The notes under the pieces: generated by a model | The model's database searches: none | Told to the model about the DNA's origin: nothing | Seen by the model: the letters and a program-made list of their open reading frames with translations, nothing else | Made by a program: the position numbers and the translations under genes | Shown here: positions 1 to 11,464 of the stretch, in pieces | Position numbering within the stretch: the stretch's first letter is position 1 | Layout: every line of letters starts with the position of its first letter | NCBI RefSeq assembly: GCF_000143415.4 | Contig: NW_003314279.1 | Span: forward strand, 1,811,679 to 1,875,678 | Length of the DNA: 64,000 bases | DNA from: Selaginella moellendorffii | Taxonomy: Eukaryota > Streptophyta > Lycopodiopsida > Selaginellales > Selaginellaceae | Reading direction: 5' to 3'

Positions 1-108
1 TATGCAGAAGCAATGGCACAAGATCATATACAACAAGAGCCTACAGTTAGAGAGCATAATACTATACAAACTCCTCCTTTGGTGGATGTGGATGCCGAGG
101 AAGACTAA
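1..108 (+). pseudogene. C-terminal tail of an unidentified ORF cut by the window edge
   Basis: Reading frame 1 is open from the first base to a TAA at 106-108 and gives a 35-residue acidic, proline-containing tail ending PPLVDVDAEED. The composition looks like a real protein C-terminus rather than random AT-rich sequence, but the segment is too short to assign. Given the surroundings a transposon protein is the most likely source; that is only a guess. Confidence 0.25.
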
Positions 109-462
109 GTTTAGTTTTTTTTTAGTCAAATTTTTTAGTGGTAATATAGAGTTTCTTCTTGGATTTAGGATATTTATTTTCTTATTAGACTTATATTATT
201 TGGCTTTTTCTTGGACTGAAAATACATCTTAAGTTTTGAATATAATTGTTGGTTCATCCCGAACCAATCATTTAAACATCAACTTTTATATTTGGTGGAC
301 TATATTGACTTTCATTGACTTTCATTAACTTGAGCTCAGCTCATGAGATCAGCTCAAAAACTACCCAGCCCCCCTAGCCCCCCCCCCCACGAGGTGTCGT
401 ATGCTAAAGGATCCCCGAAGGCACGACCGAAATGATTAAAAGTTCATCAGATGGGATTAAGT

Positions 463-725
463 TTGAGATCAAGACCAACTGAGACCAAGTTCGAGACAGA
501 TTCCGGGATCAAGTCCGAGGCTGACTTTGAGACCGAGTTCAAGACTGAGTCAAAGACCAAGTTCGAGACTGAGTCCCAGATCTAAGATCGGGTCCAAGAC
601 CAAGTCCAAGGTCAAGTCCAAGATAAAGTCCGAGATCGGGTCTAAGATCGAGTCCGAGATTGAGTCCGAGACTGAGTTCGAGGTTGGGTCCAAGATTGAG
701 TCCGAGATCAAGTCTAAGACCACTA
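463..725 (+). repeat. Degenerate ~11-12 bp tandem repeat (GAGTCCGAGAT type)
   Basis: The segment is built from imperfect copies of a short unit resembling GAGTCCGAGAT/GAGACCAAGTT. It translates in any frame to a low-complexity S/K/E/R string, so the open frames here are composition artefacts and not genes. The same unit in reverse-complement sense recurs at about 1585-1970. Confidence 0.75.
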
Positions 726-769
726 ACACAAGTTATGAGTATTAATACAGGTCATGACCAATACTCCCG

Positions 770-1580
770 CTTGCATGCCTATCCTTGTTTTGTGTCTGGC
801 TTGGGTCTAAGCCCAAGTTTCATACCATACTAATTGGTGGAGTACCCATATCCTTGTGTTAGGCCACCGGTATGCTAAAATAACACCAAACTTTGTTTGG
901 CTCCGTTTTGCATACTAGTCCTGGCATTGGGATGTTGGAGGCTCTAAGACTATTCTAAGTCACTCCGTGCTCCTATCCCTTTACTCCTTAAGCTGTATGT
1001 TCAAATGTCATTTTGTGCTCCAATGCTATTGATCCTTGGATCTATGCTTGGGAGTTTAGCACTGTTCCTTCATTCAGTGGCCCAAGGCCCTGAAACTCAA
1101 GTTCTACACCACTGTCCTTTGGACATGTGGCATGTGGTGCGTGGCACATGGAGGGTTTAGGTTCTACTTCATGGTTATTCTATAGTAAATCATTATAAAA
1201 TAAAGGGTCAAAACCACACGTGCTACAATACTCTCCACACCTTCCACCCTCATGTGCCCTAACAATGTGGTTAGAGTAAAGTTCTATTAGACATCCAAGT
1301 AAATAGTGCCACCCACACTTAGATTGGGAGCATCGACCATTCGATCTCCCGAAGGAGCTAGAGCTAGCTCTTAAACACTTCACCAAGCTACCATGTTTGT
1401 TTGTCTATATTCACTCTAGCCTTGGACTCTTTAGTGGTTATATTATCACTCAACATGTGGGTATAACCTTTTTTGGTCACACTAGCCTTTTTTGGCTAAA
1501 CTAGCTCCACTAGAGTCTGTCCCTTATTATACTTTTGGAGCTCACAAAACCTCATAGGGTCTGGGAGACAATTGCTTTGG
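770..1580. other. Spacer between the two repeat arrays; nothing recognised
   Basis: About 0.8 kb of unique-looking, moderately AT-rich sequence. No coding region, RNA gene or element terminus could be supported. Confidence 0.5.
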
Positions 1581-1584
1581 GCTT

Positions 1585-1970
1585 TCACCCTCGGACTTTG
1601 ACTCAGACTCAGACTCGGACTTGGCCTTGGACTTGAACTTAGACTTGGTCTCAAACTTAGTCTCGGTCTTGATCTCGGTCTCGGTCTCAATCTCTTTCTC
1701 GGCCTCAACCTTGGACTCCATCTTAGGTCTAACTTAGACTCGACCTGGGATTCCATCTCAGACTCCATCTCGAGTCCATCTCGGACTCTACCTTGGTTCC
1801 ATCTCAAGCTCCATCTTGGGTCCATCTCGAGCTCCATCTTGGGTCCATCTCAGGTTCATCTCGGGTCCATATTGGATTCCATCTCAGGTCCATATCAAAC
1901 TCCATCTCATACTCCATCTTGGACTCCATCTCGAGTACATTTTAGGCTCCATCTTGGAGTCATTCTTGAC
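1585..1970 (-). repeat. Degenerate short tandem repeat, reverse sense of the 463-725 array
   Basis: Imperfect copies of units such as ATCTCGGACTC and CCATCTCGGGT run through this stretch. Read on the minus strand they match the unit at 463-725, so the two arrays form a loose inverted pair about 0.9 kb apart. The open frames over it are low complexity. Confidence 0.7.
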
Positions 1971-3539
1971 ATTTCCATGTATCATGACACTTGCTATGTG
2001 TCAATCCTTCTTATGTCCTTTTTTAAAGGCTCATTCACTAATTGCTTTGTGCTCATTTCTTGAGCACTTTGCTCAGAGTTCCACTCTCACTCTCGACTTT
2101 CCATATCAAAGCCTTGGTCCAAACATGTTACACTTATTGAACTTTTAATTCAACCACTACCATATAGCATCTTTTCTACTCCACTTTAGGGCTTAGGGAT
2201 TTGTGTCTCACAACTCCACCTCCCATAAATGAAGCTTGATATCCCCATCAAACAATAAACCATTTTATAAAGTAACACTATCATGTATTACCCTTTTCAT
2301 CCTTAGCACCAAGCCACTATTCGTCGATAGTTTGACACCAAAGGCTCATCATGCCTTGCCCATCCTCCAAAAAGTATAGTCTCTCCAACTTAAAGACTTA
2401 TTAAACCACTTATGGTGGTTGTCTCCCTTTATTTGGTTTAGTTCTTGCTAAACTTATTAAAAACACCTTCTCTATCTCAATTCAATTATTCATTTTCGAG
2501 TAGCCTCAACTTCTATCAACATAACTAATCATACTTTGAAACTTTTAATTTTGACTTCTCAAAACCAATTTCCTAAGTGTTTTTAACACCTTGCATTGCA
2601 TATGTTGTGTAAACTCTACTTCCCCATCCTATAAAGTTCTTTACTTAAGGGCACCATCATTCTCTCTTTTATTTCATGCCACTTTAGGCACTAAGTTTCA
2701 CTTATCCATAATTTGTGTTATCTATTATTTGGGTATCTTGTCACTCCTTTGAAGCTTTCACTTTTGCTAAATTAGAGCATTTAAAAATCCATCCTTGAAA
2801 ACATATTTCCTTTCCCACAATTCATTAGTATCTAATATATAAGTGTTTCTCATTTAACTTTACTGTTTAAATTCCTTCCAATGATTTTTATGGCTTATTC
2901 TTGGCCACAAGTCTTTTGCTCATATTTTTTAATCGTTATACCAAGCAATATAGAATCAATCTTTTCAATTCTATAGCAAAATCTTTACTTTGCCAAATCC
3001 AAAAGGTGTTCACCCCTAGTAAATCTTTTTAGCATTTTTGTTATAAGCTCTATTCATAACCTAACTTTATGACCTTCTTATAAGTCTTTTTTAAAAACTA
3101 CTTTCCTAAACTCACTATACTATTGCATTGACACCACTTATTTCCCTTAGATATTTAATCACCTTATCCAAGTCACACCATTACTAATAGTTCAAATCAA
3201 CACTTTGAACTAAAAATTTTATTCATTAACCAAACAAAGACCTTATCCTTGTTTAACCATAAGATCACCTAGTGATTTCATTTTGATACCTTAACAAATC
3301 TACCAATAAATACTAAGTCTTCCAGATCTTTAAGTTATTGACTATGACCCTAGGGGCATCCCCCACACTTGGCGGTATGCCCAAGCCAACCCTTCCGGCC
3401 AAGGGTCCATAGTAATTAAGATTAAGTGTCCCCATCTCATTTACCACATCTTTGGTGCCATTTGTACCAAAGTGTTCAAATTAGATATGCCGAGCATTCA
3501 CATTAAGTAATCTAACTATGCATCACGACTTCGAGGCTT
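1971..3539. other. AT-rich sequence without recognisable genes
   Basis: The stretch becomes increasingly AT-rich, with no open frame of plausible composition and no recognised element end. It probably consists of decayed transposon DNA, but nothing in it can be tied to a family by eye. Confidence 0.5.
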
Positions 3540-3735
3540 AATGTTAATTCATTTTCCATATTTTACAATATATAGTTTGTCTAAAGGGCTCCTTTCTTAG
3601 TAGATGGGACCATATCGAGTGTTGCAAATTGGTTTCAATCAAGACTACTTACTCTTATATATAAGCTAGGATTTTTAAGTTAATTCATATGCACATTTTA
3701 TGTTCCATTTCCATATTCTATGTACTCATAAAATG
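3540..3735 (+). mobile_element. Recombined remnant of the family-1 gypsy element (pol 3' end joined to LTR)
   Basis: Bases around 3575-3635 resemble the integrase C-terminal coding sequence of the element at 21.2-26.2 kb (near 25770-25855). At about 3636 this jumps straight into the middle of that element's LTR: the TATATATAAGC region, the TTAAGTTAATTC segment and the terminal ATTCTATGTACTCATA all have counterparts at 21318-21415 and 26131-26224. The roughly 270 bases that should lie between are missing. It is an old deletion derivative with strong C-to-T and G-to-A drift. Confidence 0.65.
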
Positions 3736-4600
3736 AATTTTTTGAAATTACTAATTATTAATATTCATAATTATTTTAAATAATAGTAATTTACATTCCA
3801 ATAAATGTAGTTGATTATTTTTTCCTATATTAGTTTATGTCTTAAATGTTTTTTACTATTTTTAACAAATTAAAATAAAAATACATTTAACTTAAAAGTT
3901 GATGTGCACACAAAATGTGAGGGTTAAATAAAACAATAGAAATAAACATTTATTTAATTTTAATGATTAATTAATTTCATTCAGTTTCAAAAGTATGTAA
4001 TATAATTACTTTAAAAGTATAATGTCAAAATAAAATCAAGATATATTAAAATTAATTTTAGCAAACTTAATTCAATATTGGGATTTTCTTGGGAAAACTT
4101 TTTCACAAATTTGAGAAAAAATCCTCTAAGTTCTTGCTATATGAATAAGTGTTTTATTTGTTATACTTTCAAAAGAAATACCAAACATGATGTAGTTAAT
4201 ATATATATTTTAAATTAAGTTATAAATTAAACTTAAAATCACATATCCATAACAATTATGGTAGTTGTATTTCAGAGCTCAACACAATCATATAATTTGT
4301 ATATTTAACTAATAAAATTTTTATCTACTTTTAAAAGTAAAAATAAATAGATAAACAGATTTTTAAAAGGTAATTTAATGACTTAAAATGTTTTAACTCC
4401 ACATTTTTACTCAATTTTGGAATAAATAAAACACTTAGTGTAAACAACCTTGTTCAAAGATAATTATTAATCTTCAAGTGGTAATAAAAGTAGAAAAATG
4501 TTTATTCTCAATATATATTGTCACAAATATAACTTTAGAAAACTTTAGTTAACTAAAATCATCCTTTTATATTGATGTCCCCAAGCCTTGTTGCAACTTT
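3736..4600. other. Very AT-rich spacer
   Basis: Nearly pure A/T sequence with frequent homopolymer runs and short stops in all frames. No gene, RNA or element end is recognisable. Confidence 0.5.
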
Positions 4601-4639
4601 TGAACTGGCCCCATTACCTTTAGATCCTTGGAATTCTCC

Positions 4640-6180
4640 GGCTCAGGTCAATGTGAGATCAACATCTGCATCCTCTTCCTGTACGATCTCTGTATCAGAG
4701 TTTTCTGGCGCAGTGTTCAGGGCAATAGTCTGTGAGGAGCTGTATTGCTTCTCCTTCCACTTCAATATCCAATCCTTGTTTTCGCATTCAAGACCAGACT
4801 CTCGACATCCTAGACAAAAGCAAGTAAGTTCTTTGGCACCTGGTCAGGTATGATAGCTGGCCCTGGGATCATAGCTAGTTTGTTGCGCCAAGAGAAGAAG
4901 GTTCTTGTTCCTTCAATTGTCTGCACGCCCGGTTCATCACGTATCCTTGGGATCCACATGCCACCAGTACCTCGGGAGGCCAAGGAAGTTGCTGACAGTT
5001 TTGTTGTTCCACAGTTGACGACATCGTAAGCACAATTCCATCTATCTTCAACTGCTCCTGACATAAAAGAAACTGAGCTTGTCCTATCGATGCTCGCCTT
5101 TGCCATGCCCTAGACCCCAGAAGTTGTGAAAAACCATCATCCCGGACTTAGCAGTATACATACTTCCAAGAAGAACTTGTTGCAAAACTGGCTTGAAGGC
5201 TCATCACTTCACCAATAGTGTGTATTTTATGCTGTTGGAACCAAAGAATGACATCCAAGCAGTGGCTGGCAAAGTGTGTGTCGTGCTTGTGGTCGTCACT
5301 GCTACAAAAATGAGTCTCCTTGACAATAGCCTCTCTAGACACCGCGGCTTCATTGTTGTCGTCACAAAGGCCCGGGGAATGTACATAATGACCACAGAAA
5401 TAGTGCACTGTGGCCTTGCCCAATGCATTGTTTCAGGCTCATTTTGAGTCATGAAAGCGTAGTTCTTAGCATAGTCAAAAACGCTAAGAACACTGTCTTC
5501 GGAGAGCTCTACTATCATTTGCCGGAACTGTTTCTCCTGCCATCTTGCTATAAAAACATGTGAAATGTAACGTGCAAGCCTTGAGTTGAACACAAGCAGA
5601 ATTCACTCCCTGTATTGTTTCTTGCATCCAAGACCAGCTGGACGTTTGGACAGAATATTGCTGCAATTGCACTCGAACGGATGTCTCGTCCACCGGGCAA
5701 ATAGGTAGTCGTGCCAACCCACGCTACTCGCATAGGCCCATGTAACACCTGCGGTAGTGCAACGAGGACTCGGCTGGCGTCAGACGTCCAACATTAGCAG
5801 AGCAGCCATTCCTTGTGCACTGGCCACACGGGCATAAACAAAGTGTTCCATGGTCCTCCTTGCAAGAACTTCTTAGTCTCACCACACCACTGTGCATGAG
5901 GTCCATTTGAACGTGATGTTTGTAGCAACAAGTGGTGAATTCCTACAATGGTTTCACATAGCATGGTTTCAGCCGCAAAAATTACTGATGCTGACCTTGA
6001 TATTGTCATTGTCTTGGCAGAAATCAGCATAAAATTCGGCCTGCCGTTGGAACCTAGCCAGAATATCAACCTAAGTAGTAGAATTCGTGATTGGCCACGT
6101 CCATGAATTTCTTGCCCCATGGCTGAATTGGCTCGAGGACCAGCTTTATACTTCACAAAGCACATCACTCCAATCCACAG
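4640..6180 (-). pseudogene. Broken transposase-like gene with an SDD..HD motif
   Basis: Minus-strand pieces in shifting frames line up into one protein. From N to C: a segment with GGPWNTLFMPVWPVHKEW (about 5870-5800); QMIVELSEDSVLSVFDYAKNYAF (about 5550-5450); CTIHYFCGHYVHSP and then CSSDDHKHDTHFASH (about 5430-5260); a GLGHGKGEH segment (about 5120-5090); and a tail with CLGCRESGLEC followed by KDWILKWKEKQY, ending at a stop near 4643. Spacing and motifs (acidic SDD followed by HD, then GHGKG) resemble a little-studied group of transposon-derived proteins with a DDE/RNase H-like core found in animals and some plants. At least three frame changes and a TAG after GEHR break it. The family assignment is from memory of the motif order, so moderate at best. 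Confidence 0.45.
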
Positions 6181-6372
6181 CTCACCCGCTCATAAAGTAA
6201 GAGCTCAAACACTTGGCAAAATGCATGGTCAAGATTCATAGTTGAAAGGAGAAGGAAGGAGGAGAATTGGAAGAGTTTCGCATGTGTCTAAGCAGTTCTA
6301 CCACAAGCCATGTCCCTAAGCAGTTCTGTATTCAATTTTCTTGCTCACTGGTAAATAGTCCGTGTGGTTTGC

Positions 6373-8160
6373 TTAGGAGACCTCTGCGCAGAGGGAAATA
6401 TCCTGCCGTCTCCAAGGAAGAATTTGTCCTTGAAGAAGAACATAAGGAAGAACATGTCTTGGTGTCTTTGCAGTAGAAGGGCATGGTTTCAATTGCCATT
6501 TTCTTTGCTTGCCCCGCAGTTCTTTGCCTTGGGTGGCACACACTTGTCCCTTGGAAGACACAAATATCCCTTTGCCTATGTACCTACTAAACAAGCTGGG
6601 GGAACTACACAGTAGCATCTCGCCTGCAAACGAGAATGGTTGATTTTACTCACAGTCTTCCTTCCACCGTTCACGATCAGTGTTCAGATGCATGCAATCT
6701 TCAAAGATCAACTGCACCAGACGCAAAAGGAAAAAGTTATAAGTACCTCCCACAAGATATCATATACTTGGTAGAGGATCATGTCGCATAGCTCAGGTGG
6801 AAAATCTCTGTGCTTGCTGGTTATAACTTGCTCGTCCTGGGATGTCGGACCCAAAAACTGTCCCTTCCAAGCTCTCAGTGTTCTCACCGAGAAACGGGAC
6901 ATGCCGGATTCCTTCCACTGTGCATTCTCGCACAGTATCACAAAGTTGCTGCTGAATTCCTCGCCAAAGACAGTGGCAACGGCGTGGAGGAGCCGATCCC
7001 GTTCCTTGCTGGATTCCGCTCCTAGAGACTGGGCGTGCTCCACAATCGACTTCTTGGTCGTGGAGCAAAGTTCCAGGAGCATGGCATGGTCGCTCTGTCC
7101 TTTCCTTGTCAGCATCCAGCCATACAGAAGCTGGCCAACCAACACGCTTGCATCCACTGTGATAAAACCAGCACCGTGAGAATTGCGGTGGGATGACGAG
7201 TGCACAGAAATCCAGTGGTTGAGACGCTCGCAAATGCTTGCGTCCCATGATTCGTGTTCTCCAGCAGCCATGAGCTCCTGGACAAAAAAAAAAAACAAGC
7301 GAGACTTTTCGATTAGAAACAGCACCATCGTTTTCGTTTGGACAACTTACCTCCAATATCTGCGGAACACCAAAGCTGACGTCCACAGACTTCCACTCTA
7401 TCCGCGGGAGTTCATGGAAAAGATCGTTGCACCACTTGATCCACTTCAAACTAAGCGGCACGAGGCTACTAGCGTAAGTGTGTAGAAGCAAGAGCATAGC
7501 TTGTCATGCTGCCCGCCATCGCCGGCTATGGCTTGAGCTTTCAAAGCGTCAAGCCACTCGATGATGCTTTGGAGCTGAAGCAGCAGCCAGGTGAAAAAGA
7601 GGCTACTCACTGGGTCGCTCACGTTGAACAGAGAAGCGACGTTTATAAGGCACGTAGATGTGGGGGTGGAGGGAATCCGTTTTGCGATGCTCACAACATA
7701 TAAAAAGAGTGAAAAAAAAAGAGTTAATCTTGAAAGTTAGCACAGGAAAAAGGGAAGAAATGCATACTTCCAACTTCTGATGCCATTAATTCACTGGCTT
7801 GGAAAGTCGATTGATCGAGCTGCAAGGGAGAGTTAGAATCTGCTTCCAGGAAAAGGAAAAAATAGAAAGGAGAAAAGCTCACCTCAGCAAGCCTGGTTAC
7901 AGTGGAGGAGCAAAGAAGGGTGGAGAAGAGCAATCGCGATTCTGGGCGCGATTGCTGCCGCCAACTACAATCTTGTCGCTGGCGCCTGAAGTAGTCAGTG
8001 GCGATGAAGAGGAGAAAGAAGGCGTCTGGCACAGGAGCGCTAAGAACACGAGCAATGGCCACGCTCCAGTGGAACCTTCCACTTGAGCTCAGACACAGTA
8101 CACGAGACTGTCCCGTCGGGCATGACATCGAAAAACCACGCCCCCGCCGGGCGATCCATC
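6373..8160 (-). pseudogene. Unrecognised multi-exon gene, duplication copy 1, broken
   Basis: I do not recognise the product; it is a helical, leucine-rich protein without membrane anchors. Visible exons on the minus strand: one ending at 7892 (LLFSTLLCSSTVTRLAE, then gtgagc); 7819-7768; 7699-7351 (VVSIAKRIPSTP to VSFGVPQILE); 7277-6751 (ELMAAGEHESWDASI to VYDILWE); 6715-6653 (LIFEDCMHLNTDRERW) and one starting near 6627. Introns are about 40-75 nt, GT-AG. This copy is broken: the acceptor before the 7699 exon reads TAT where the second copy has CAG; one G is lost near 7494, shifting frame; and nine bases are missing near 7560. The 5' start is not determined; an ATG at 8159 is out of frame with the next exon as read. 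The second copy lies at 59.2-60.5 kb. Confidence 0.5.
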
Positions 8161-8199
8161 TCGAGCCCAAACCGATCGAACGCTTAGCAATGACGTGAG

Positions 8200-10940
8200 G
8201 TTTTCTTATGGTGACATGAGCTATTGCTAGTGTAACGATGATAAACGGAGTCCATGGCAGGAGTTTGTGTTTGCAATGAGTTATGATGCCAGTCATGCTC
8301 CAGGCCGCCTCTTACTGTCTCTCTCTTCCAATCTTTACTCTTTCTAAGTCCTGCAGCATTGAGATGCTTTGGCTGGATGGTCGGTATGCTCTAGATAACA
8401 CTTTATTCTTAGAGCTTCATGATGCGGATTCAGTGAGCGTTTGCATGATGTTAAACTTTCTTTGTAGATACTGCCTATCATTTGTGCATTCGAGGTTGAG
8501 CCAGGAATCACTAATGGAATGATACGGTTTTTCTCAATAATTTTTGGACTGACGGACTGGCCTTTTGTGCGGGCTTGATCAGGCTTGGACAACTTTAACT
8601 CAAAGTGCAAGTATACTTCAGATGTTTAGTTCTCCTTGGCTCGCGAGTAAAGTTACACAATTTTTTTTATATATCCCAACACGCTCAGCCTGGAGTGGCA
8701 GGTGACCATGCAGTAGTGAGAGATGTGATTTGGTGACGATTGCGAGAGACGTGATTTAGTGAGGATTAGAGAATGGAGATCACCTCGTGATTTGTCTATC
8801 TGGAGGGTAGTTATGGAGCTTTGATATAATTGAGATTCTATTTAAAATGGATTTAACTGAACCCTTAAAAATGCCATGTCATTAATATAATTTTTGCCAA
8901 CTTATTTTATTGAATTATTCAGGCATCGGGGGGACACCATATTCCCCCCTTCCCCCCAATTTCACTGCCATGTCACTAATGGGGTGCATGGAATAAGGGG
9001 TTAAAAATTTCCACCCTCGAAAAACTTCCCCTAGGGGGATGTATAGAACCCCACCCTTAGGTTTACTTTTGGGATGGTAGCTACTTTGGTATGTGGTGTC
9101 CAATGTAAGTATCCATGTCAAAGGCATACTTGAAAACTAACTCATGATTTCCATGCATCCCCTTAATTTATGAAAACTTTGTCATTAATTTTCTTCTTCT
9201 TCTGCTTACTAATTTTTCTATTGTGACAACATAAGCTTAGCAACAGTAAAAGTTCAAGCATTAGGAGTTTATTTCTCATCTGTTCAAAATACTTTATAGC
9301 AAGCTCTTTTATCCCTATTATCAAACTTTTTTTTTCTCTGAATCCATAATAGCAACTCACATTTAAATGTGCAATTATGTTTTGAATCGCAGACCTTTGT
9401 TCAAAAAACTTCCATATAAAAAATTCAATTAAAAATTATGGATTATCAAAATGAAATTCATGAAACTTTATTCAATTTAGAATTGCATGATAAATTTTTT
9501 TCTAAAATCATTTATAAAATATTGCATTTATTAATCAAGCTCGAGAATAGGCCTAAGCTCAAAGGTGAGCCCCAAACTCGAACTAAAGAACCTAGACCCA
9601 ATAGATGCATGCTCTTTGTGTTCACCACATACCAAAATACCAAAATGAGGAAATGAATTGAATCATTGGATTAGCCAATTAAGCACTTGGCATCAACCAC
9701 TTGGACATCCAAGGCTTCTATTAGAGCCTCTTGATCCATATGCAAATTGAGCAACTCAGTAAAAGAGAGGAGAGATTAAAAAAAAAAAAAAGTCAATACC
9801 TGAGTGTTCCATGAGCTCCATGAGTAGGATGTTTGGATCATTGCCTATGATCTAAACAAACTAATTATTCTTGCAAGCAAAAAAAAGAAGACAAAAATAA
9901 AACTCATAGAATCAGTGCTTTATGGTTTGCTTGCAAACCAGATAGTCTTGCAAAAGAAAAAGACAAAAAAAAAAACTAGTCTGGACATCCAAAAACTCTT
10001 CAACATATCAATCAAGCTTGTCTCCATAAAATCATCTTTGTTCCTCATCGTCAACCCTGAATCAATCACATTGCCACACACCTAATTGCAGAGATGAAAC
10101 TATGAATTTCTAGAGTGATCTCCCATTATCCACATAGCTCAGCATCAAGAAACGATGCTGTGCCAGGGCATGCAATTGATGGAAGAGGAGGGTGCCTCTC
10201 ATATTCGATCATTACACGCCTACTGTTTATCTACTATTCAAGTCAATCTACCCTAATGCAAACCATAATTTCTGTGTTTCTATACTGGAGAGCAGGACAG
10301 AAAGACATGTACACAAGACAAGAAGCACGAAGATTTGTGTTACAGCCCACGCATAGATTCCAGTCACAGGTGAATGGAAGAATGTTTTGCGAAATTCTAT
10401 TTATCTCTCTATTATGCTACTTTGATAGTCTTGATGTGCCCAATGTGGAGCAACTTTCCTCTTGTGCACTGACCCAGACAATGGCATCACAAACTAGAAC
10501 ACCAAACAAGCCTTTGACACGCTAAAGTTCCACCTGTTAGCTCTTTATACAAGTCAAGCTGACCTCCCACAAGACATTTGGGAGATGCTGAAGGCCCCAT
10601 GCCCCTTGATTCAGTTGGGAGCGCAAACATTTTGTATTGATTTTCAGATTTTGGGGTTTATTCTTTTAATTGGCTTCACCACCAAACACGAAGAATTGTT
10701 GCACAAGGAAGCAGAGAAATCGAATCCATCACATTGTTGATCTATGATAAGAAAAGTCCAATCGAAAGAAAATTTCCAAAAGATAACATTCATTAGTGGC
10801 TAATCAATTTTATTGCCTTTCACTTGACGGGGGCAAGACGTTCGCGTCGGTTGTTCATGAACTTCTTTGCGTGGGGTAAAAACTAAAAGCTCAAAAGTCC
10901 TTTTTACAGTAATTCTTACGGCCGGCCGTACTTCGGCCTG
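8200..10940. other. Intergenic part of duplication copy 1
   Basis: This 2.7 kb between the unrecognised gene and the OGT fragment has no open frame of convincing composition. It contains poly-A runs near 9777 and 9966, and the ATTAGAGCCTCTTGATCC segment near 9720 that occurs twice in copy 2. The ATG-led open frame at 10115-10525 has no recognisable motif and is disrupted in copy 2, so it is not called. Confidence 0.5.
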
Positions 10941-10959
10941 CCATTGGTTACCGCTTAAT

Positions 10960-11284
10960 GGCTTCCGAATACAGCCGACTTTTGCTATTGCGTGGTCAAA
11001 TCTTGCTGGCCTGTTGATGGAAGCAGGGGACTACGAAAGAGCTCTTGCTTATTATCAGGTTGGAAAACGCAAAGTTTATGTTTTCTGAATTTTTATCCAT
11101 GCAGGAGGCTATTCGATTAAAGCCAAACTTTGCGGACGCTCATTTGAATCTTGGGAACGCCTTGAAAGTAAGTTGTGTGACTAGTAAGCGATCTAAAGAT
11201 TGTGGTTTTTTAGAATCTTGGTAAAGCTCAGGAGTCCTACTTGCGAGCCATTCAACTCCGGCCAGACTATGCAGTTGCGTACGG
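10960..11284 (+). pseudogene. O-GlcNAc transferase (SECRET AGENT-like) TPR fragment, copy 1
   Basis: Three exons with GT-AG introns of 46 nt encode tandem tetratricopeptide repeats: up to 11058 (PTFAIAWSNLAGLLMEAG then YYQ), 11105-11167 (EAIRLKPNFADAHLNLGN) and 11214-11283 (NLGKAQESYLRAIQLRPDYA). The order and wording of the repeats match the TPR array of plant OGTs (SEC type), which O-GlcNAcylate nuclear and cytosolic proteins. Upstream repeats and the whole glycosyltransferase domain are absent. The donor after the third exon reads GAACGC here but GTACGC in copy 2, so copy 1 has lost this splice site. Retained introns show it was moved as DNA, not as a retrocopy. Confidence 0.75.
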
Positions 11285-11464
11285 AACGCGCTACTTTCCA
11301 AGCTTTCTGAATGCGTCCTGGTCGAGCTTGAGTGTGGAGTCAGACAGTGATCCCTGGCAATAGTGGTCTAACTGGCTGCGTTTCCTTGTTTTTGATCATG
11401 AAGATGCGCGGGCTGGAGGCCATCCTGGAAGCATTTAAAGGGCTTCCTTGAAGACATTGTGTTT

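Larger units (their letters stand above)
6852..11330. repeat. Segmental duplication, copy 1 (direct repeat of 59197-64000)
   Basis: From ACTGTCCCTTCC at about 6856 to CTGGTCGAGCTTGA near 11330 the sequence is colinear with 59.2-64.0 kb, in the same orientation and mostly with only scattered substitutions, introns and intergenic DNA included. It carries the unrecognised minus-strand gene and the OGT TPR fragment. Copy 1 has a private insert of about 160 bases (8928-9085) with C-runs; copy 2 has its own inserts. The left break falls inside an exon of the unrecognised gene, and this copy continues into the rest of that gene, so copy 1 is the parent arrangement. Confidence 0.95.

Noticed and set aside
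527-745. Open frame of 72 codons, S/K/E-rich
   Set aside because: It is a translation of the short tandem array at 463-725, with no real protein character.
10115-10525. Open frame of 136 codons in duplication copy 1
   Set aside because: Not kept in copy 2 (interrupted by the 170-bp insert), and shows no motif.
11058-11104. Coding continuation of the OGT exon (QVGKRKVYVF)
   Set aside because: This is intron read-through: GT-AG borders fit and the downstream exon resumes the TPR consensus.
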